Of a stretch of 59,499 nucleotides of DNA, positions 8,345-16,333 are shown one piece after another (position 1 is the stretch's first letter; every line of letters begins with the position of its first letter). The DNA is from an uncultured Bacteroidales bacterium (GTDB taxonomy: Bacteria; Bacteroidota; Bacteroidia; Bacteroidales; Bacteroidaceae), in NCBI GenBank assembly GCA_902775975.1, contig CACYOC010000015.1, positions 1-59,499 on the forward strand, read 5' to 3'. A model generated the notes under the pieces. The model was not told the origin of the DNA, made no database searches, and saw only the letters and a list, made by a program, of their open reading frames with translations. The translations under genes and the position numbers were made by a program.

Positions 8345-8404
8345 TTCAATTTACAATTTAACTATTTACTATTTACAATATGATCCGTTTTTTAGGCTTC
8401 GATT

Positions 8405-9151
8405 CTATCGCAGCACAAACTGCACCTCCTTGAAGGCATAGCGCCGCTCGCACCCCTCGCTGTCCGTCATGATGAGCCGCCCGTCGGGCTCTACTCCCGT
8501 GATGGTGGCCTGGAAACGACCGGCAGCGTCCTGGTATTCCTTTTGTTCTGACCATTGGAACAGTCTGCTCATGTACTTGGAATGGATGGTATCATCCATT
8601 GGAACACGCTGTAAGAGCTGGAGATACTCGCGGAGCAGTTCCTCACGGTCGGTGTCGTGCCCCGTGAGTTGTCGGAGCGAGACGGGGTTCGGCGCATCGC
8701 TATGAAATGCCTGTTGGTTGACGTTCAGCCCGATGCCGACGATGCTGTCCTTGATGTATTCACCCTGCAGGCGGTTTTCTATCAGGATGCCGGCTATCTT
8801 CTTGCCCTTGTCATAGATGTCGTTAGGCCATTTGATTTCCACCTTATTATTTATATAGCGCTCCAGTAGTTCGCATAACGCCACGCTGACCCACTCCGAG
8901 ATGAGAAACTGGCGATTGGCGGGAATGCTCTTGGGGTGTATCAGCAAGGAGAACAGCAGATTCTTGCCGCGCTCACTCTCCCAAGTGTTTGTGCCACAGC
9001 CGCGCCCTGCCGTCTGGTAGTCGGCCACGACAGCGACCGCGCATCGGGCTTCACCCCCGATGTTCCCGTCGCTTTCCTTTGGCTGTTGGCGGTCGCGCAA
9101 CCAGCGGTTGGTGCTGTCTGTTTCGTCAATATGTATGATTTCCCAGTTCAC
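8405..9151 (-). CDS. birA: Biotin--[acetyl-CoA-carboxylase] ligase
   Basis: Attaches biotin to carrier lysines of biotin-dependent carboxylases. It is a class I (monofunctional) enzyme of 248 aa without the N-terminal DNA-binding domain of E. coli BirA. The biotin-loop motif GRGCGTNTWES (about residues 49-59) and KWPNDIYDKGKKIAGIL (about residues 105-121) are present. The start is GTG at 9151 (MNWEIIHIDETDSTNRWL). The minus-strand promoter box TATCTTTG at 9163-9156 ends only 4 nt before it, so the message should be leaderless. It is divergent from tadA, with interlocked promoters, and pyrH follows. Confidence 0.95.
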   Translation of the reverse strand: MNWEIIHIDETDSTNRWLRDRQQPKESDGNIGGEARCAVAVVADYQTAGRGCGTNTWESERGKNLLFSLLIHPKSIPANRQFLISEWVSVALCELLERYINNKVEIKWPNDIYDKGKKIAGILIENRLQGEYIKDSIVGIGLNVNQQAFHSDAPNPVSLRQLTGHDTDREELLREYLQLLQRVPMDDTIHSKYMSRLFQWSEQKEYQDAAGRFQATITGVEPDGRLIMTDSEGCERRYAFKEVQFVLR

Positions 9152-9153
9152 GA

Positions 9154-9187
9154 TGCAAAGATACGAAAAATTATTTGTACTTTTGCA
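9154..9187. promoter_or_regulatory. Interlocked divergent birA/tadA promoters
   Basis: The minus-strand -7 box TATCTTTG (9163-9156) serves birA and the plus-strand -7 box TACTTTTG (9178-9185) serves tadA. They are only 14 bp apart and lie in an imperfect inverted repeat bounded by TGCA on both sides. Each -7 box ends exactly 4 nt before its start codon (GTG or ATG), predicting leaderless mRNAs. Each promoter's upstream region overlaps the other's core. Confidence 0.65.
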
Positions 9188-9189
9188 GC

Positions 9190-9633
9190 ATGGAACAAAA
9201 AAATAAGGATGAACAGTTTATGCGCAAGGCTTTGATGGAAGCCGAGGCCGCATTCCGTGAAGGGGAGATTCCCATTGGTGCCGTGGTGGTGTGCCAGGAC
9301 CGCATCATTGCCCGTGCCCACAACCTGACCGAGACGCTGAACGATGTGACGGCACATGCCGAGATGCAGGCCATCACTGCTGCTGCCAACGAGTTGGGGG
9401 GTAAGTATCTGACTGGCTGTACGCTGTACGTCACCGTCGAGCCGTGCATCATGTGTGCCGGAGCGTTGGGATGGAGCCAGATACCCCGTGTGGTCTATGG
9501 CTGTCGCGACGAAAAGCGTGGCTATAGCGACTATGCTCCGCAGGCGATGCACCCTAAATGTACGGTGACTTGCGGCATCCTTGAAGAGGAGTGCCGCCAG
9601 TTGATGCGTGACTTCTTCCAGCAAAAGCGCTGA
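9190..9633 (+). CDS. tadA: tRNA-specific adenosine deaminase
   Basis: Converts adenosine 34 of tRNA-Arg(ACG) to inosine; members of this family are also annotated as nucleoside deaminases. The zinc-binding deaminase motifs are present: HAEMQAI (about residues 55-61; His and the catalytic Glu) and PCIMCAGA (about residues 85-92; two Cys ligands). It is 147 aa from ATG 9190. An in-frame upstream ATG at 9175 lies before the promoter's -7 box (9178-9185) and cannot be on the transcript. It is divergent from birA and convergent with the metallopeptidase gene, whose stop is 6 bp away. Confidence 0.95.
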   Translation: MEQKNKDEQFMRKALMEAEAAFREGEIPIGAVVVCQDRIIARAHNLTETLNDVTAHAEMQAITAAANELGGKYLTGCTLYVTVEPCIMCAGALGWSQIPRVVYGCRDEKRGYSDYAPQAMHPKCTVTCGILEEECRQLMRDFFQQKR

Positions 9634-9639
9634 TAAGAG

Positions 9640-11133
9640 TTATTTCCTTGTTGCTACCTTCCTCACCTGGCCTTGGGCGTCCCTGATGAAGTTGATGTTT
9701 CCCATGCGATAGAGTAGGGTGCCTGTTGCCGTCGTTTCGCTGATGGGGGCTTCAATGCCTGCTGTGCCACCCATGAAGTCGAAGGATGCCAGACCGTTGC
9801 TCACCGCCATGTTGGTCAGCGGTTTCGACATCACCTTGCTGCCGTCTAAATTCGCATTCCACAACAGCGAGAAAGGCTCCGACGTGTTCGTCAGTTGGTT
9901 GTTGCCGTCATAGGGATAGGGCCAGTTCTGGGCTAAAGCAGATGATGTACTGGGAGTGTTGTTGGCATGGAAAATCAGATAGTGCTGCCGCGTTGACGTG
10001 TTGGGATAGGTCGTCATACTTACCCACAGCTCGGGGTCGTAGTCGATATGGAACACGACGATGCCGCTGCCCGGCACCTTGGCGTCCCATCCCTTCTGCT
10101 GGCGGTTTTCCACGATGTAATACTCGTTCTCATGACCGTCGTTGCGGATGAGGTAAGCCTGTGGCTCGTCACTCAGGGAAGGCATCTTGGTAATGGTCGC
10201 TGCTGTCGTTAACTCCGTAGGTGTCAGCCACCCCATCAGCCACCGCTCGTGGGCAGAGTAGCCGGTCGGACAATAGCCTTTTCCGTTGTAGTTGCCACTG
10301 GCCATGATATCCCAGTAGCCGACATACGTACTTGAAGCATTATAAAAGTCGGGAAAGCCGAAGCAATGCGTATATTCATGGCAGATGGTGCCGAAAGAGC
10401 CGTAGTCGTTGTTTGCGGTCAGCTCCGCCAAGGCACAGTAGCAATCGACCTTATACTCTTTGTCATTATAGGTGACGGGTATGGGGTCGCAATAGACACC
10501 TGACTGACCATCCTTCAAATGCTCGCTCATCCACCACTGGTGCGGCCAAATCAGGTCAGGACCGCTATAGTCGTTCATGCCATGACCGGCATAGACGATG
10601 AGCAACTGGTTGATGAAGCCGTCGCCGTCCCAGTCGTAGAGGCTCCAGTCGATATCGCGGGTTTTCAGCTCCTCCATGATGTCCTTCACCAGATACTGAG
10701 AATTCTCATCAGTAGCATCGCTGGCATACTTCTTGGCATCGCCTTTCACCTTGACATATACCAAGTCGAAGGTAAGGTCGAAGAGGGTATAGCTTTGCGC
10801 ATAGAAGTAGTCGTGTACAGAACCCTTGAAGGGCGCCTCCGTCAGGTTCTTGGTATTAAAGATGAGGTTCCACTGTGCCAAGGTAGCGTCCACGTCACCT
10901 TTGAAATCGCGGTCGTTGAATGCCACAAGAACGGTCAACTGATGATGCTCTCCATGATAGAAATCACCACCAGTCTGTTTGGGTTGACCGCCAGGGGCAC
11001 CACGTCGCAGCATCATGCTTTCCGGACGCGGCGTGCCACGGCGACAGCCACGCTGTATAACAGCATCCTGTGCTGCCGCCGAGATGGTCAGCAGCAGCAA
11101 CAGGATGACAGTTATCCATTTCTCATTCCTCAT
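9640..11133 (-). CDS. Secreted M6-type zinc metallopeptidase
   Basis: A secreted peptidase of 497 aa with a clear signal peptide (about residues 1-21, ending TISAAAQD). The metzincin-like zinc motif HEYTHCFGFPD (about residues 252-262) and the following YWDIMASGNYNG (Met-turn region) match the immune-inhibitor-A/M6 family. The aspartate-rich phrase DWDGDGFINQLLIVYAGHG looks like a calcium-binding turn. The C-terminus (GIEAPISETTATGTLLYRMG...) starts like type IX cargo tails of the window but ends differently. It lies 37 bp after the fumarase gene on the same strand with no promoter box between, so read-through from fumarase is likely. Substrate unknown. Confidence 0.85.
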   Translation of the reverse strand: MRNEKWITVILLLLLTISAAAQDAVIQRGCRRGTPRPESMMLRRGAPGGQPKQTGGDFYHGEHHQLTVLVAFNDRDFKGDVDATLAQWNLIFNTKNLTEAPFKGSVHDYFYAQSYTLFDLTFDLVYVKVKGDAKKYASDATDENSQYLVKDIMEELKTRDIDWSLYDWDGDGFINQLLIVYAGHGMNDYSGPDLIWPHQWWMSEHLKDGQSGVYCDPIPVTYNDKEYKVDCYCALAELTANNDYGSFGTICHEYTHCFGFPDFYNASSTYVGYWDIMASGNYNGKGYCPTGYSAHERWLMGWLTPTELTTAATITKMPSLSDEPQAYLIRNDGHENEYYIVENRQQKGWDAKVPGSGIVVFHIDYDPELWVSMTTYPNTSTRQHYLIFHANNTPSTSSALAQNWPYPYDGNNQLTNTSEPFSLLWNANLDGSKVMSKPLTNMAVSNGLASFDFMGGTAGIEAPISETTATGTLLYRMGNINFIRDAQGQVRKVATRK

Positions 11134-11170
11134 TTAAATCTGCGGTAGCAAATTTTTCACTTTTCACTTT

Positions 11171-12820
11171 TCACTTCGAATTCGGGCACCAGGGCTTCAG
11201 CTGTTTGAAGAAGTCGTTGCCCTTGTCGTCAACGAGGATGAAGGCGGGGAAGTCTTCCACGTCAATCTTCCAGATGGCCTCCATGCCTAACTCCGGATAC
11301 TCTACGCACTCGATGCTCTTGATGCTCGACTGCGACAGTACGGCAGCTACGCCGCCGATGGTACCGAGATAGAAACCGCCATGCTTCTTGCAGGCCTCGG
11401 TGACCACGTCGCTGCGGTTACCCTTGGCAATCATCACCAATGAGGCTCCGTTAGCCTGGAACTCATCTACATAGGGATCCATACGGTTGGCGGTAGTCGG
11501 ACCCATCGAACCACAGGGATAACCCTCGGGGGTCTTGGCAGGACCGGCATAGAGCACGGGATATTTCTTGAAGTAGTCGGGCATGCCTTCGCCAGCGTCC
11601 AGACGAGCCTTCAGCTTGGCATGGGCAATGTCACGGGCAACGATGATGGTACCCTTCAGGTTGACACGGGTGGAAACAGGATACTTCGACAGTTCCTTGC
11701 GAACGGCGTCGATGCCTTCGTTGAGGTCAATCTCAATACCCTTGCCACCTTCGCCGGGTTTACGCAGCTCTTCGGGAATCAGTTCGGTAGGATTGCTGTC
11801 CATCACCTCCAGCCAGATGCCGTCGCGGTTGATCTTGGCCTTGATGTTGCGGTCTGCTGAACAGGAGACGCCCATGCCGATAGGACATGAAGCACCGTGG
11901 CGCGGCAGACGTACTACACGGATGTCGTGAGCCAATGCCTTACCGCCAAACTGGGCACCCAAGCCAATCTTGTGGGCTTCCTCAAGCAGCTTCTTCTCCA
12001 GATCAACGTCACGGAATGCACGACCCGTCTCGTCGCCGGTGGTGGGCAGCGAGTCGTAGTACTTGATGCTGGCAAGCTTTACGGTCAGCAGGTTCTTCTC
12101 GGCTGATGTGCCGCCGATGACGAAGGCGATGTGGTAGGGGGGACAGGCTGCCGTGCCTAACGACTTCATCTTCTCCACGAGGAAAGGCAACAGCGTACCT
12201 TCGTTCTGGATGGTAGCCTTGGTCATAGGGTAGAAGTAGGTCTTGTTGGCAGAACCGCCGCCCTTGGCAACCATCACGAAGCGGTACTCGGCACCCTCCG
12301 TGGCTTCAATGTCAATCTGGGCGGGCAGGTTGCAACGGGTGTTCACCTCGTCATACATGTTCAGTGGTGCATTCTGCGAATAGCGCAGGTTGTCCTGTGT
12401 GAAGGTGTTGAAGACGCCACGACTCAGTGCTTCCTCGTCCTCGAATCCGGTCCATACCTGCTGGCCTTTCTCGCCATGGATAATGGCCGTGCCCGTGTCC
12501 TGACAGAAAGGCAGGATACCCTTGGCGGCCACCTCGGCGTTGCGCAGGAACTGCAGGGCAACATATTTGTCGTTCTCCGAAGCTTCGGGGTCGTTCAGAA
12601 TCTGAGCCACCTGCTCGTTATGTTCGCGGCGCAGCATGAACTCCACGTCGTGGAAGGCCTGCTGGGCCAACAGTGTCAGGGCTTCTTTGGAAACCTTTAC
12701 GATTTCCTTGCCTTCAAAGTTACCTGTGGTGACACCCTCTTTCGTCAGAAGGCGGTACTTGGTCTTGTCTTCGCCCAGCTGAAACATAGGGGCGTACTTG
12801 AAATCAACAGTCTTTGCCAT
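11171..12820 (-). CDS. fumA: Fumarate hydratase, class I (iron-sulfur)
   Basis: Interconverts fumarate and malate, here probably in the reductive branch that feeds succinate production. The 549-aa length matches E. coli FumA/FumB. The expected cysteine contexts for the [4Fe-4S] cluster are present: [10 protein letters not shown] (about residue 106), [13 protein letters not shown] and [17 protein letters not shown]. The N-terminal alpha domain and C-terminal beta domain are fused in one chain. It starts 14 bp after the zinc dehydrogenase stop, so it is in that operon. Related L-tartrate dehydratases share the fold, but the fused single-chain form argues for fumarase. Confidence 0.93.
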   Translation of the reverse strand: MAKTVDFKYAPMFQLGEDKTKYRLLTKEGVTTGNFEGKEIVKVSKEALTLLAQQAFHDVEFMLRREHNEQVAQILNDPEASENDKYVALQFLRNAEVAAKGILPFCQDTGTAIIHGEKGQQVWTGFEDEEALSRGVFNTFTQDNLRYSQNAPLNMYDEVNTRCNLPAQIDIEATEGAEYRFVMVAKGGGSANKTYFYPMTKATIQNEGTLLPFLVEKMKSLGTAACPPYHIAFVIGGTSAEKNLLTVKLASIKYYDSLPTTGDETGRAFRDVDLEKKLLEEAHKIGLGAQFGGKALAHDIRVVRLPRHGASCPIGMGVSCSADRNIKAKINRDGIWLEVMDSNPTELIPEELRKPGEGGKGIEIDLNEGIDAVRKELSKYPVSTRVNLKGTIIVARDIAHAKLKARLDAGEGMPDYFKKYPVLYAGPAKTPEGYPCGSMGPTTANRMDPYVDEFQANGASLVMIAKGNRSDVVTEACKKHGGFYLGTIGGVAAVLSQSSIKSIECVEYPELGMEAIWKIDVEDFPAFILVDDKGNDFFKQLKPWCPNSK

Positions 12821-12834
12821 AGTATTTTTGATAT

Positions 12835-13857
12835 TTAAGATGCAAACTTAACGAGGATGCGGAACACCTTGCCGGGCTCAGCATCCCATTTCTCCATTGC
12901 CTGCTGTGCCTCTTCGGGATTGACGACACCCGAGGTAAGCACCTCGTAGGGAGGATTGTATTTCTTCAGATAACGGATGACACCGTCGAAGTCTTCGGGC
13001 AGGGCGTTGCGCGAGCCACGGATGTCGAGTTCCTTCTGCACGAAGAGCTTCGTGGTGAACTCCACGTCCTTCTTGGAATAGCCGATGCAGATGACGCGAC
13101 CGCAGAAAGCCACTTCGTTAACGGCCATCTGGTAGGTAGCAGGCGAGCCCACAGCCTCAATGACGATGTTCGGTCCCATGGAGTCTGTCAGCTCCATCAG
13201 TCGCTGGTGGACGTCCTCCTTGGCAGAGTTGATGGTGAAGTCGGCACCTAAGCGCTTGACGATTTCCAGCTTATGGTCATCGACATCGCAGGCGATGACT
13301 TTTGAACCGCGCAGCAGCGAGCGGATGACGGCTCCTACGCCTACCATGCCACAACCGATAATCAGCACAACGTCGGTATCGACGGCCTGCGCACGGCTCA
13401 CAGCATGGAAACCTACGCTCATGGGCTCTATCAGGGCGGCATGCTCTGCCGTGATGTCGCCGACGGGAATGACCTTCTGCCAGGGCAGTGCCATGTATTC
13501 ACGCATGGCACCGTCGCGCTGTACGCCTAACGTCTCGTTGTGTTCGCAGGCATTATAGCGACGGATGCGGCAGGCAGGACATACGCCGCAGTTGGTATAG
13601 GGGTTGACGGTCACTGTCATGCCCTTGTGCAACGTGGCGGGAACGTCCGATCCAACACCGACTATTTCTGCTCCAATCTCGTGACCGGGGATGACCTGTG
13701 GCTTTGCCATCAAGTTCAGGCCGCGCCAGGTATTGAGGTCGCTGCCGCAGAAACCGACATACTTCATCTTCAGCAACACCTCGTCGGGTCTGCACTGGGG
13801 CATGTCCATTTCTACGATGTTGATGACACGGGTCTCTGTAATCTGTAATGCTTTCAT
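12835..13857 (-). CDS. Zinc-dependent alcohol dehydrogenase (sorbitol/galactonate type)
   Basis: A medium-chain NAD(P)-dependent dehydrogenase of 340 aa. The catalytic-zinc motif FCGSDLNTW (about residues 36-44) and [12 protein letters not shown] (about residues 58-69) are present, as is the structural-zinc cysteine cluster [15 protein letters not shown] (about residues 90-104). The Rossmann glycine motif [11 protein letters not shown] lies near residue 167. It resembles L-iditol and L-galactonate-5-dehydrogenase enzymes. It lies between an amidohydrolase and fumarase on the same strand. With the upstream aldo-keto reductase and amidohydrolase it suggests sugar-acid oxidation, possibly of 2-keto-3-deoxy-L-fuconate. 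The exact substrate is inferred, not shown. Confidence 0.85.
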   Translation of the reverse strand: MKALQITETRVINIVEMDMPQCRPDEVLLKMKYVGFCGSDLNTWRGLNLMAKPQVIPGHEIGAEIVGVGSDVPATLHKGMTVTVNPYTNCGVCPACRIRRYNACEHNETLGVQRDGAMREYMALPWQKVIPVGDITAEHAALIEPMSVGFHAVSRAQAVDTDVVLIIGCGMVGVGAVIRSLLRGSKVIACDVDDHKLEIVKRLGADFTINSAKEDVHQRLMELTDSMGPNIVIEAVGSPATYQMAVNEVAFCGRVICIGYSKKDVEFTTKLFVQKELDIRGSRNALPEDFDGVIRYLKKYNPPYEVLTSGVVNPEEAQQAMEKWDAEPGKVFRILVKFAS

Positions 13858-13859
13858 AT

Positions 13860-13926
13860 CTTAACTTCTTTAACTTCTTAACTTCTTAACTTCTTTAACT
13901 TCTTTAACTTCTTAACTACTAAACTT
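13860..13926. repeat. Tandem 'aacttctt' repeat
   Basis: About eight copies of TTAACTTCTT/TTAACTTCTTT fill the gap between the zinc dehydrogenase and the amidohydrolase. A shorter run of the same unit recurs at 16245-16285. No promoter box was found. Confidence 0.8.
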
Positions 13927-13927
13927 C

Positions 13928-14836
13928 TCACTCACTCATATTCTTAATATACGGCAGCACCTTCAAGTCGTTGAAACCGAAGAACTGACAGGCATTTCTC
14001 CAGAGGAAGAGATCTTTCTCTTCGTCCGTCAATTCCTGGCTCTTGCTGACGAAGTCGTACGACATCTTATACGTGATGGCGGTGATGGTGCGCGGATAGT
14101 CAGAGCCCCACATCAGTTTCTCCATGCCTACAGCCTCGGCGGCTTCCTTGATGGCACGGACGGCTGAGGGGAAGGGGTAGAACTCGTCGTTGAACAGCCA
14201 CGTGATGCCTCCGCTTTCCACGAAGACGTTCTCGTGGCGTGCCAGCCGTATCTGACTCATCCACCCTGGGCGCGTTACCATGCCGAAGTGGCCGATGATG
14301 ATTCTCAGTTGCGGACATTCCTGGATGACTTCCTCCATCTGTGCCACCTGGGCGTTGCCGTCCGCCAGTTCTATGCCTAAGATGATGTCGTGTTGCTCCA
14401 TCCAGCGAAACAGCTCCATGAACTCGTCGTTCAGAAACTGCGTCTCCAAGCGGGCGGCAGGAATCTTCAGTCCCTTAAACCCACTGTCGATGAGGCTTTT
14501 GGCCTCATCAAGGAACCCCGTCTTGCGAAACTCTGCCATGCCGAAGCAGAAGAAACGGTCAGGGTATTGGCGCTGCACCTGCTGCAGATAGCTGTTCTGC
14601 TGTCCGTCGATGAACTCCTGTGTGATGACTGCTGCCGACACCTGTGCATAGTCCATGTTTGACAGAAACCGCTCGGCACTGTTCTCTCCGTCGGTCATAA
14701 AGGGTGGCAGCATCTGCCGTTCCTCGCCGAAGAAGAGACTTCTGCTGCGGTTGGGTTCCAAGGGGTGAATGGCGGAACCGTTCACCACCGTATCTACGTG
14801 GAGCCACAGGTGGGCATGGGCATCAATGATATTCAT
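13928..14836 (-). CDS. Amidohydrolase-2 family metal-dependent hydrolase (fuconolactonase-like)
   Basis: A 302-aa TIM-barrel hydrolase. The N-terminal metal motif is DAHAHLWLH (about residues 5-13), followed by a strand-end histidine in IIIGHFGM and the catalytic aspartate in MWGSDYPRT (about residues 242-250). The Pfam amidohydrolase-2 family includes L-fuconolactonase and L-rhamnono-lactonase, which open sugar lactones, as well as decarboxylases. Its place directly downstream of an L-galactose/L-fucose dehydrogenase-like gene, which makes a lactone, favours a lactonase role. No signal peptide is seen, so it is cytoplasmic. A decarboxylase-like activity cannot be excluded from the sequence. 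Confidence 0.8.
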   Translation of the reverse strand: MNIIDAHAHLWLHVDTVVNGSAIHPLEPNRSRSLFFGEERQMLPPFMTDGENSAERFLSNMDYAQVSAAVITQEFIDGQQNSYLQQVQRQYPDRFFCFGMAEFRKTGFLDEAKSLIDSGFKGLKIPAARLETQFLNDEFMELFRWMEQHDIILGIELADGNAQVAQMEEVIQECPQLRIIIGHFGMVTRPGWMSQIRLARHENVFVESGGITWLFNDEFYPFPSAVRAIKEAAEAVGMEKLMWGSDYPRTITAITYKMSYDFVSKSQELTDEEKDLFLWRNACQFFGFNDLKVLPYIKNMSE

Positions 14837-14847
14837 AACTTCGTTAT

Positions 14848-14966
14848 TCTAAATGAGTAATGAGTAATGAGAAATGAGGAATGACAGCTTCGATGAAGCG
14901 AGAATATACATCATTTTTCATTTTTTCATTTGTATTTTTCATTTCTCATTTCTCATTTCTCATTTG
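14848..14966. repeat. Low-complexity 'atttctcatt' repeats, both orientations
   Basis: The gap between the aldo-keto reductase and the amidohydrolase holds 'aatgagtaatgag' units at one end and 'tttctcatttctcatt' units at the other, that is, the same unit in opposite orientations around a short middle. It could form a weak cruciform. The unit is the same as in 1533-1605. Confidence 0.7.
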
Positions 14967-14969
14967 GTA

Positions 14970-15935
14970 CTACGTATTGGCCCATGATACGCGCTGCTGG
15001 TCGCCAATGATGGCGCGCACCTCTTGAACCAGTTGCTCATCCATCGGTTCCTCGAGATATTCTATGTTGCGCTTGATGGCCTCAGGTCGTGTGGTGCTGA
15101 AGACTGTGCTGGCGATGCGTGGATTGGAGCATGAGAACTGCATGGCGAGTTTCTCGATGGGGTATCCTTTCTCCTTGCAATAGGCGGCAGCCTGCTTGCA
15201 GACTTCCACCAAGGGCTTGGGGGCAGGGTGCCAGTCGGGAACGCCGCGCTCGGTGAGCAGTCCCATCGAGAAGGGCGATGCCGACAGCACGCCGATGTGG
15301 TGCTGCTCGAAGAAGTCGAGGTAATCCACCAGCTTATCGTCGCACAGGCAGTAGTGGCAGAAGTTCATGACACTCTCTACCGTACCGTCCTCGACGTGTT
15401 CAATGACCCACCGCAGGTTTTCCAGCTGCAGATCGGTGATGCCTACGTGCCGTACCACTCCCTCGCGCTTCAGGTCGTGCAGGGCGGGCAGTGTCTCATC
15501 GACTACCTTCTGCAAGCCACCCTCCATGCGTCCCTGGAACTCGATGTCGTGGACGTTGATGATGTCGATGTAGTCGATGTGCAGGCGTTCCAGACTTTCA
15601 TAGACGCTCTCCTTGGCGCGACGGGCAGAATAGTCCCACGTGTTCACACCATCCTTGCCGTAGCGTCCTACTTTGGTCGAGAGGTAGTAGCGGTCGCGGG
15701 GAATGTCCTTCAGTGCTTTGCCCAGCACGGTCTCTGCCTTGTAGTGTCCGTAGTACGGCGACACGTCAATGATGTTGATGCCTGCTTCCACGGCGGCAAA
15801 GACGGCATCGATGCCTCGGTGCTCGTCAAACTCGTGGAATACTCCTCCTAATGAAGAGGCGCCGAAGCCTAACTCCGACACCTTCATTCCTGTATTTCCT
15901 AACGGGCGATACTGCATAGAATTATCAATTGTCAA
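14970..15935 (-). CDS. Aldo/keto reductase, L-galactose/L-fucose dehydrogenase-like
   Basis: A 321-aa NAD(P)-dependent aldose dehydrogenase. The catalytic tetrad contexts are visible: Asp and Tyr in DVSPYYGHY (about residues 57-65), Lys in LSTKVGRYG and His in INVHDIEF (about residue 129). From memory the phrases CHY, VLSASPFSMGLLTERG and PDWHPAP are close to plant L-galactose dehydrogenase and bacterial L-fucose dehydrogenases. The predicted reaction is oxidation of L-fucose or L-galactose to the 1,4-/1,5-lactone. I chose the start ATG at 15935 (MTIDNSMQYRPLGNTGMKV); an ATG six codons in, just before QYRPLG, is possible. The neighbours are an amidohydrolase (lactonase candidate) and a sugar-acid dehydrogenase candidate. 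Confidence 0.87.
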   Translation of the reverse strand: MTIDNSMQYRPLGNTGMKVSELGFGASSLGGVFHEFDEHRGIDAVFAAVEAGINIIDVSPYYGHYKAETVLGKALKDIPRDRYYLSTKVGRYGKDGVNTWDYSARRAKESVYESLERLHIDYIDIINVHDIEFQGRMEGGLQKVVDETLPALHDLKREGVVRHVGITDLQLENLRWVIEHVEDGTVESVMNFCHYCLCDDKLVDYLDFFEQHHIGVLSASPFSMGLLTERGVPDWHPAPKPLVEVCKQAAAYCKEKGYPIEKLAMQFSCSNPRIASTVFSTTRPEAIKRNIEYLEEPMDEQLVQEVRAIIGDQQRVSWANT

Positions 15936-15980
15936 TTATCAATTATCAATTATCAATTGTCAATTACCAATTACCAATTA
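15917..15980. repeat. Tandem 'caattatcaatt' repeat
   Basis: Six or more units of the type AATTATCAATT/AATTGTCAATT/AATTACCAATT, each itself near-palindromic. They span the gap between the 83-aa gene and the aldo-keto reductase and reach into the stop codon of the first and the start region of the second. A short run also occurs at 18211-18228. Confidence 0.75.
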
Positions 15981-16229
15981 CCAGGGAATCATGTCGCGCT
16001 CGTCGGGGCGATGAGCCTTGCCGTCCTCGTCCAAGACATACACCTGCAGGTCGTAGAAGTAGCCTGTCTCGTCTTGCAGTTTCTTCAGCTCTTCCTTCGT
16101 GGCGTCGAAGCCTTTGAACTCCTTGGCTGTTGCGATGTGGTTAGTAAACTCCAGTTTCTTGTTCTCTCTGTCCAGTACGGAGATCCACTCGTCCTTCGTG
16201 CGGTCTCCAATGATAAATTTCTTGCTCAT
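15978..16229 (-). CDS. Hypothetical protein (83 aa) at head of the sugar dehydrogenase cluster
   Basis: A small hydrophilic protein starting MSKKFIIGDRTKDEWISVLD and ending DERDMIPW. It has no signal peptide, membrane segment or cysteine cluster. Predicted structure is mixed alpha/beta. I do not recognise the family. It is first in line with the aldo-keto reductase, amidohydrolase, zinc dehydrogenase and fumarase genes on the minus strand (42-bp gap to the reductase), so it may belong to their operon. No TAnnTTTG promoter is visible upstream of it. Coding is supported by composition and position. Confidence 0.65.
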   Translation of the reverse strand: MSKKFIIGDRTKDEWISVLDRENKKLEFTNHIATAKEFKGFDATKEELKKLQDETGYFYDLQVYVLDEDGKAHRPDERDMIPW

Positions 16230-16244
16230 AGTATTATAATTCTT

Positions 16245-16289
16245 AAACTCTAACTTCTTAACTTCTTTAACTTCTTAACTTCTCAACTA
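16245..16289. repeat. 'aacttctt' low-complexity run
   Basis: TAACTTCTT-type units upstream of the 83-aa gene, the same family as at 13860-13926, directly next to palindromic element copy 3. Confidence 0.65.
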
Positions 16290-16328
16290 ACTCCCCTCCC
16301 CCCCGGGAGGGGCTGGGGGTGGGCCTCC
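16290..16328 (-). repeat. G/C-rich palindromic element, copy 3 (after the outer-membrane protein gene)
   Basis: Read with the host gene it is GGAGGCCCACCCCCAGCC followed by a CCCTCCC/GGGAGGG stem. It begins 5 nt after the stop of the outer-membrane protein gene, in the same relative orientation as copies 1, 2 and 4. Confidence 0.68.
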
Positions 16329-16333
16329 TTTCA

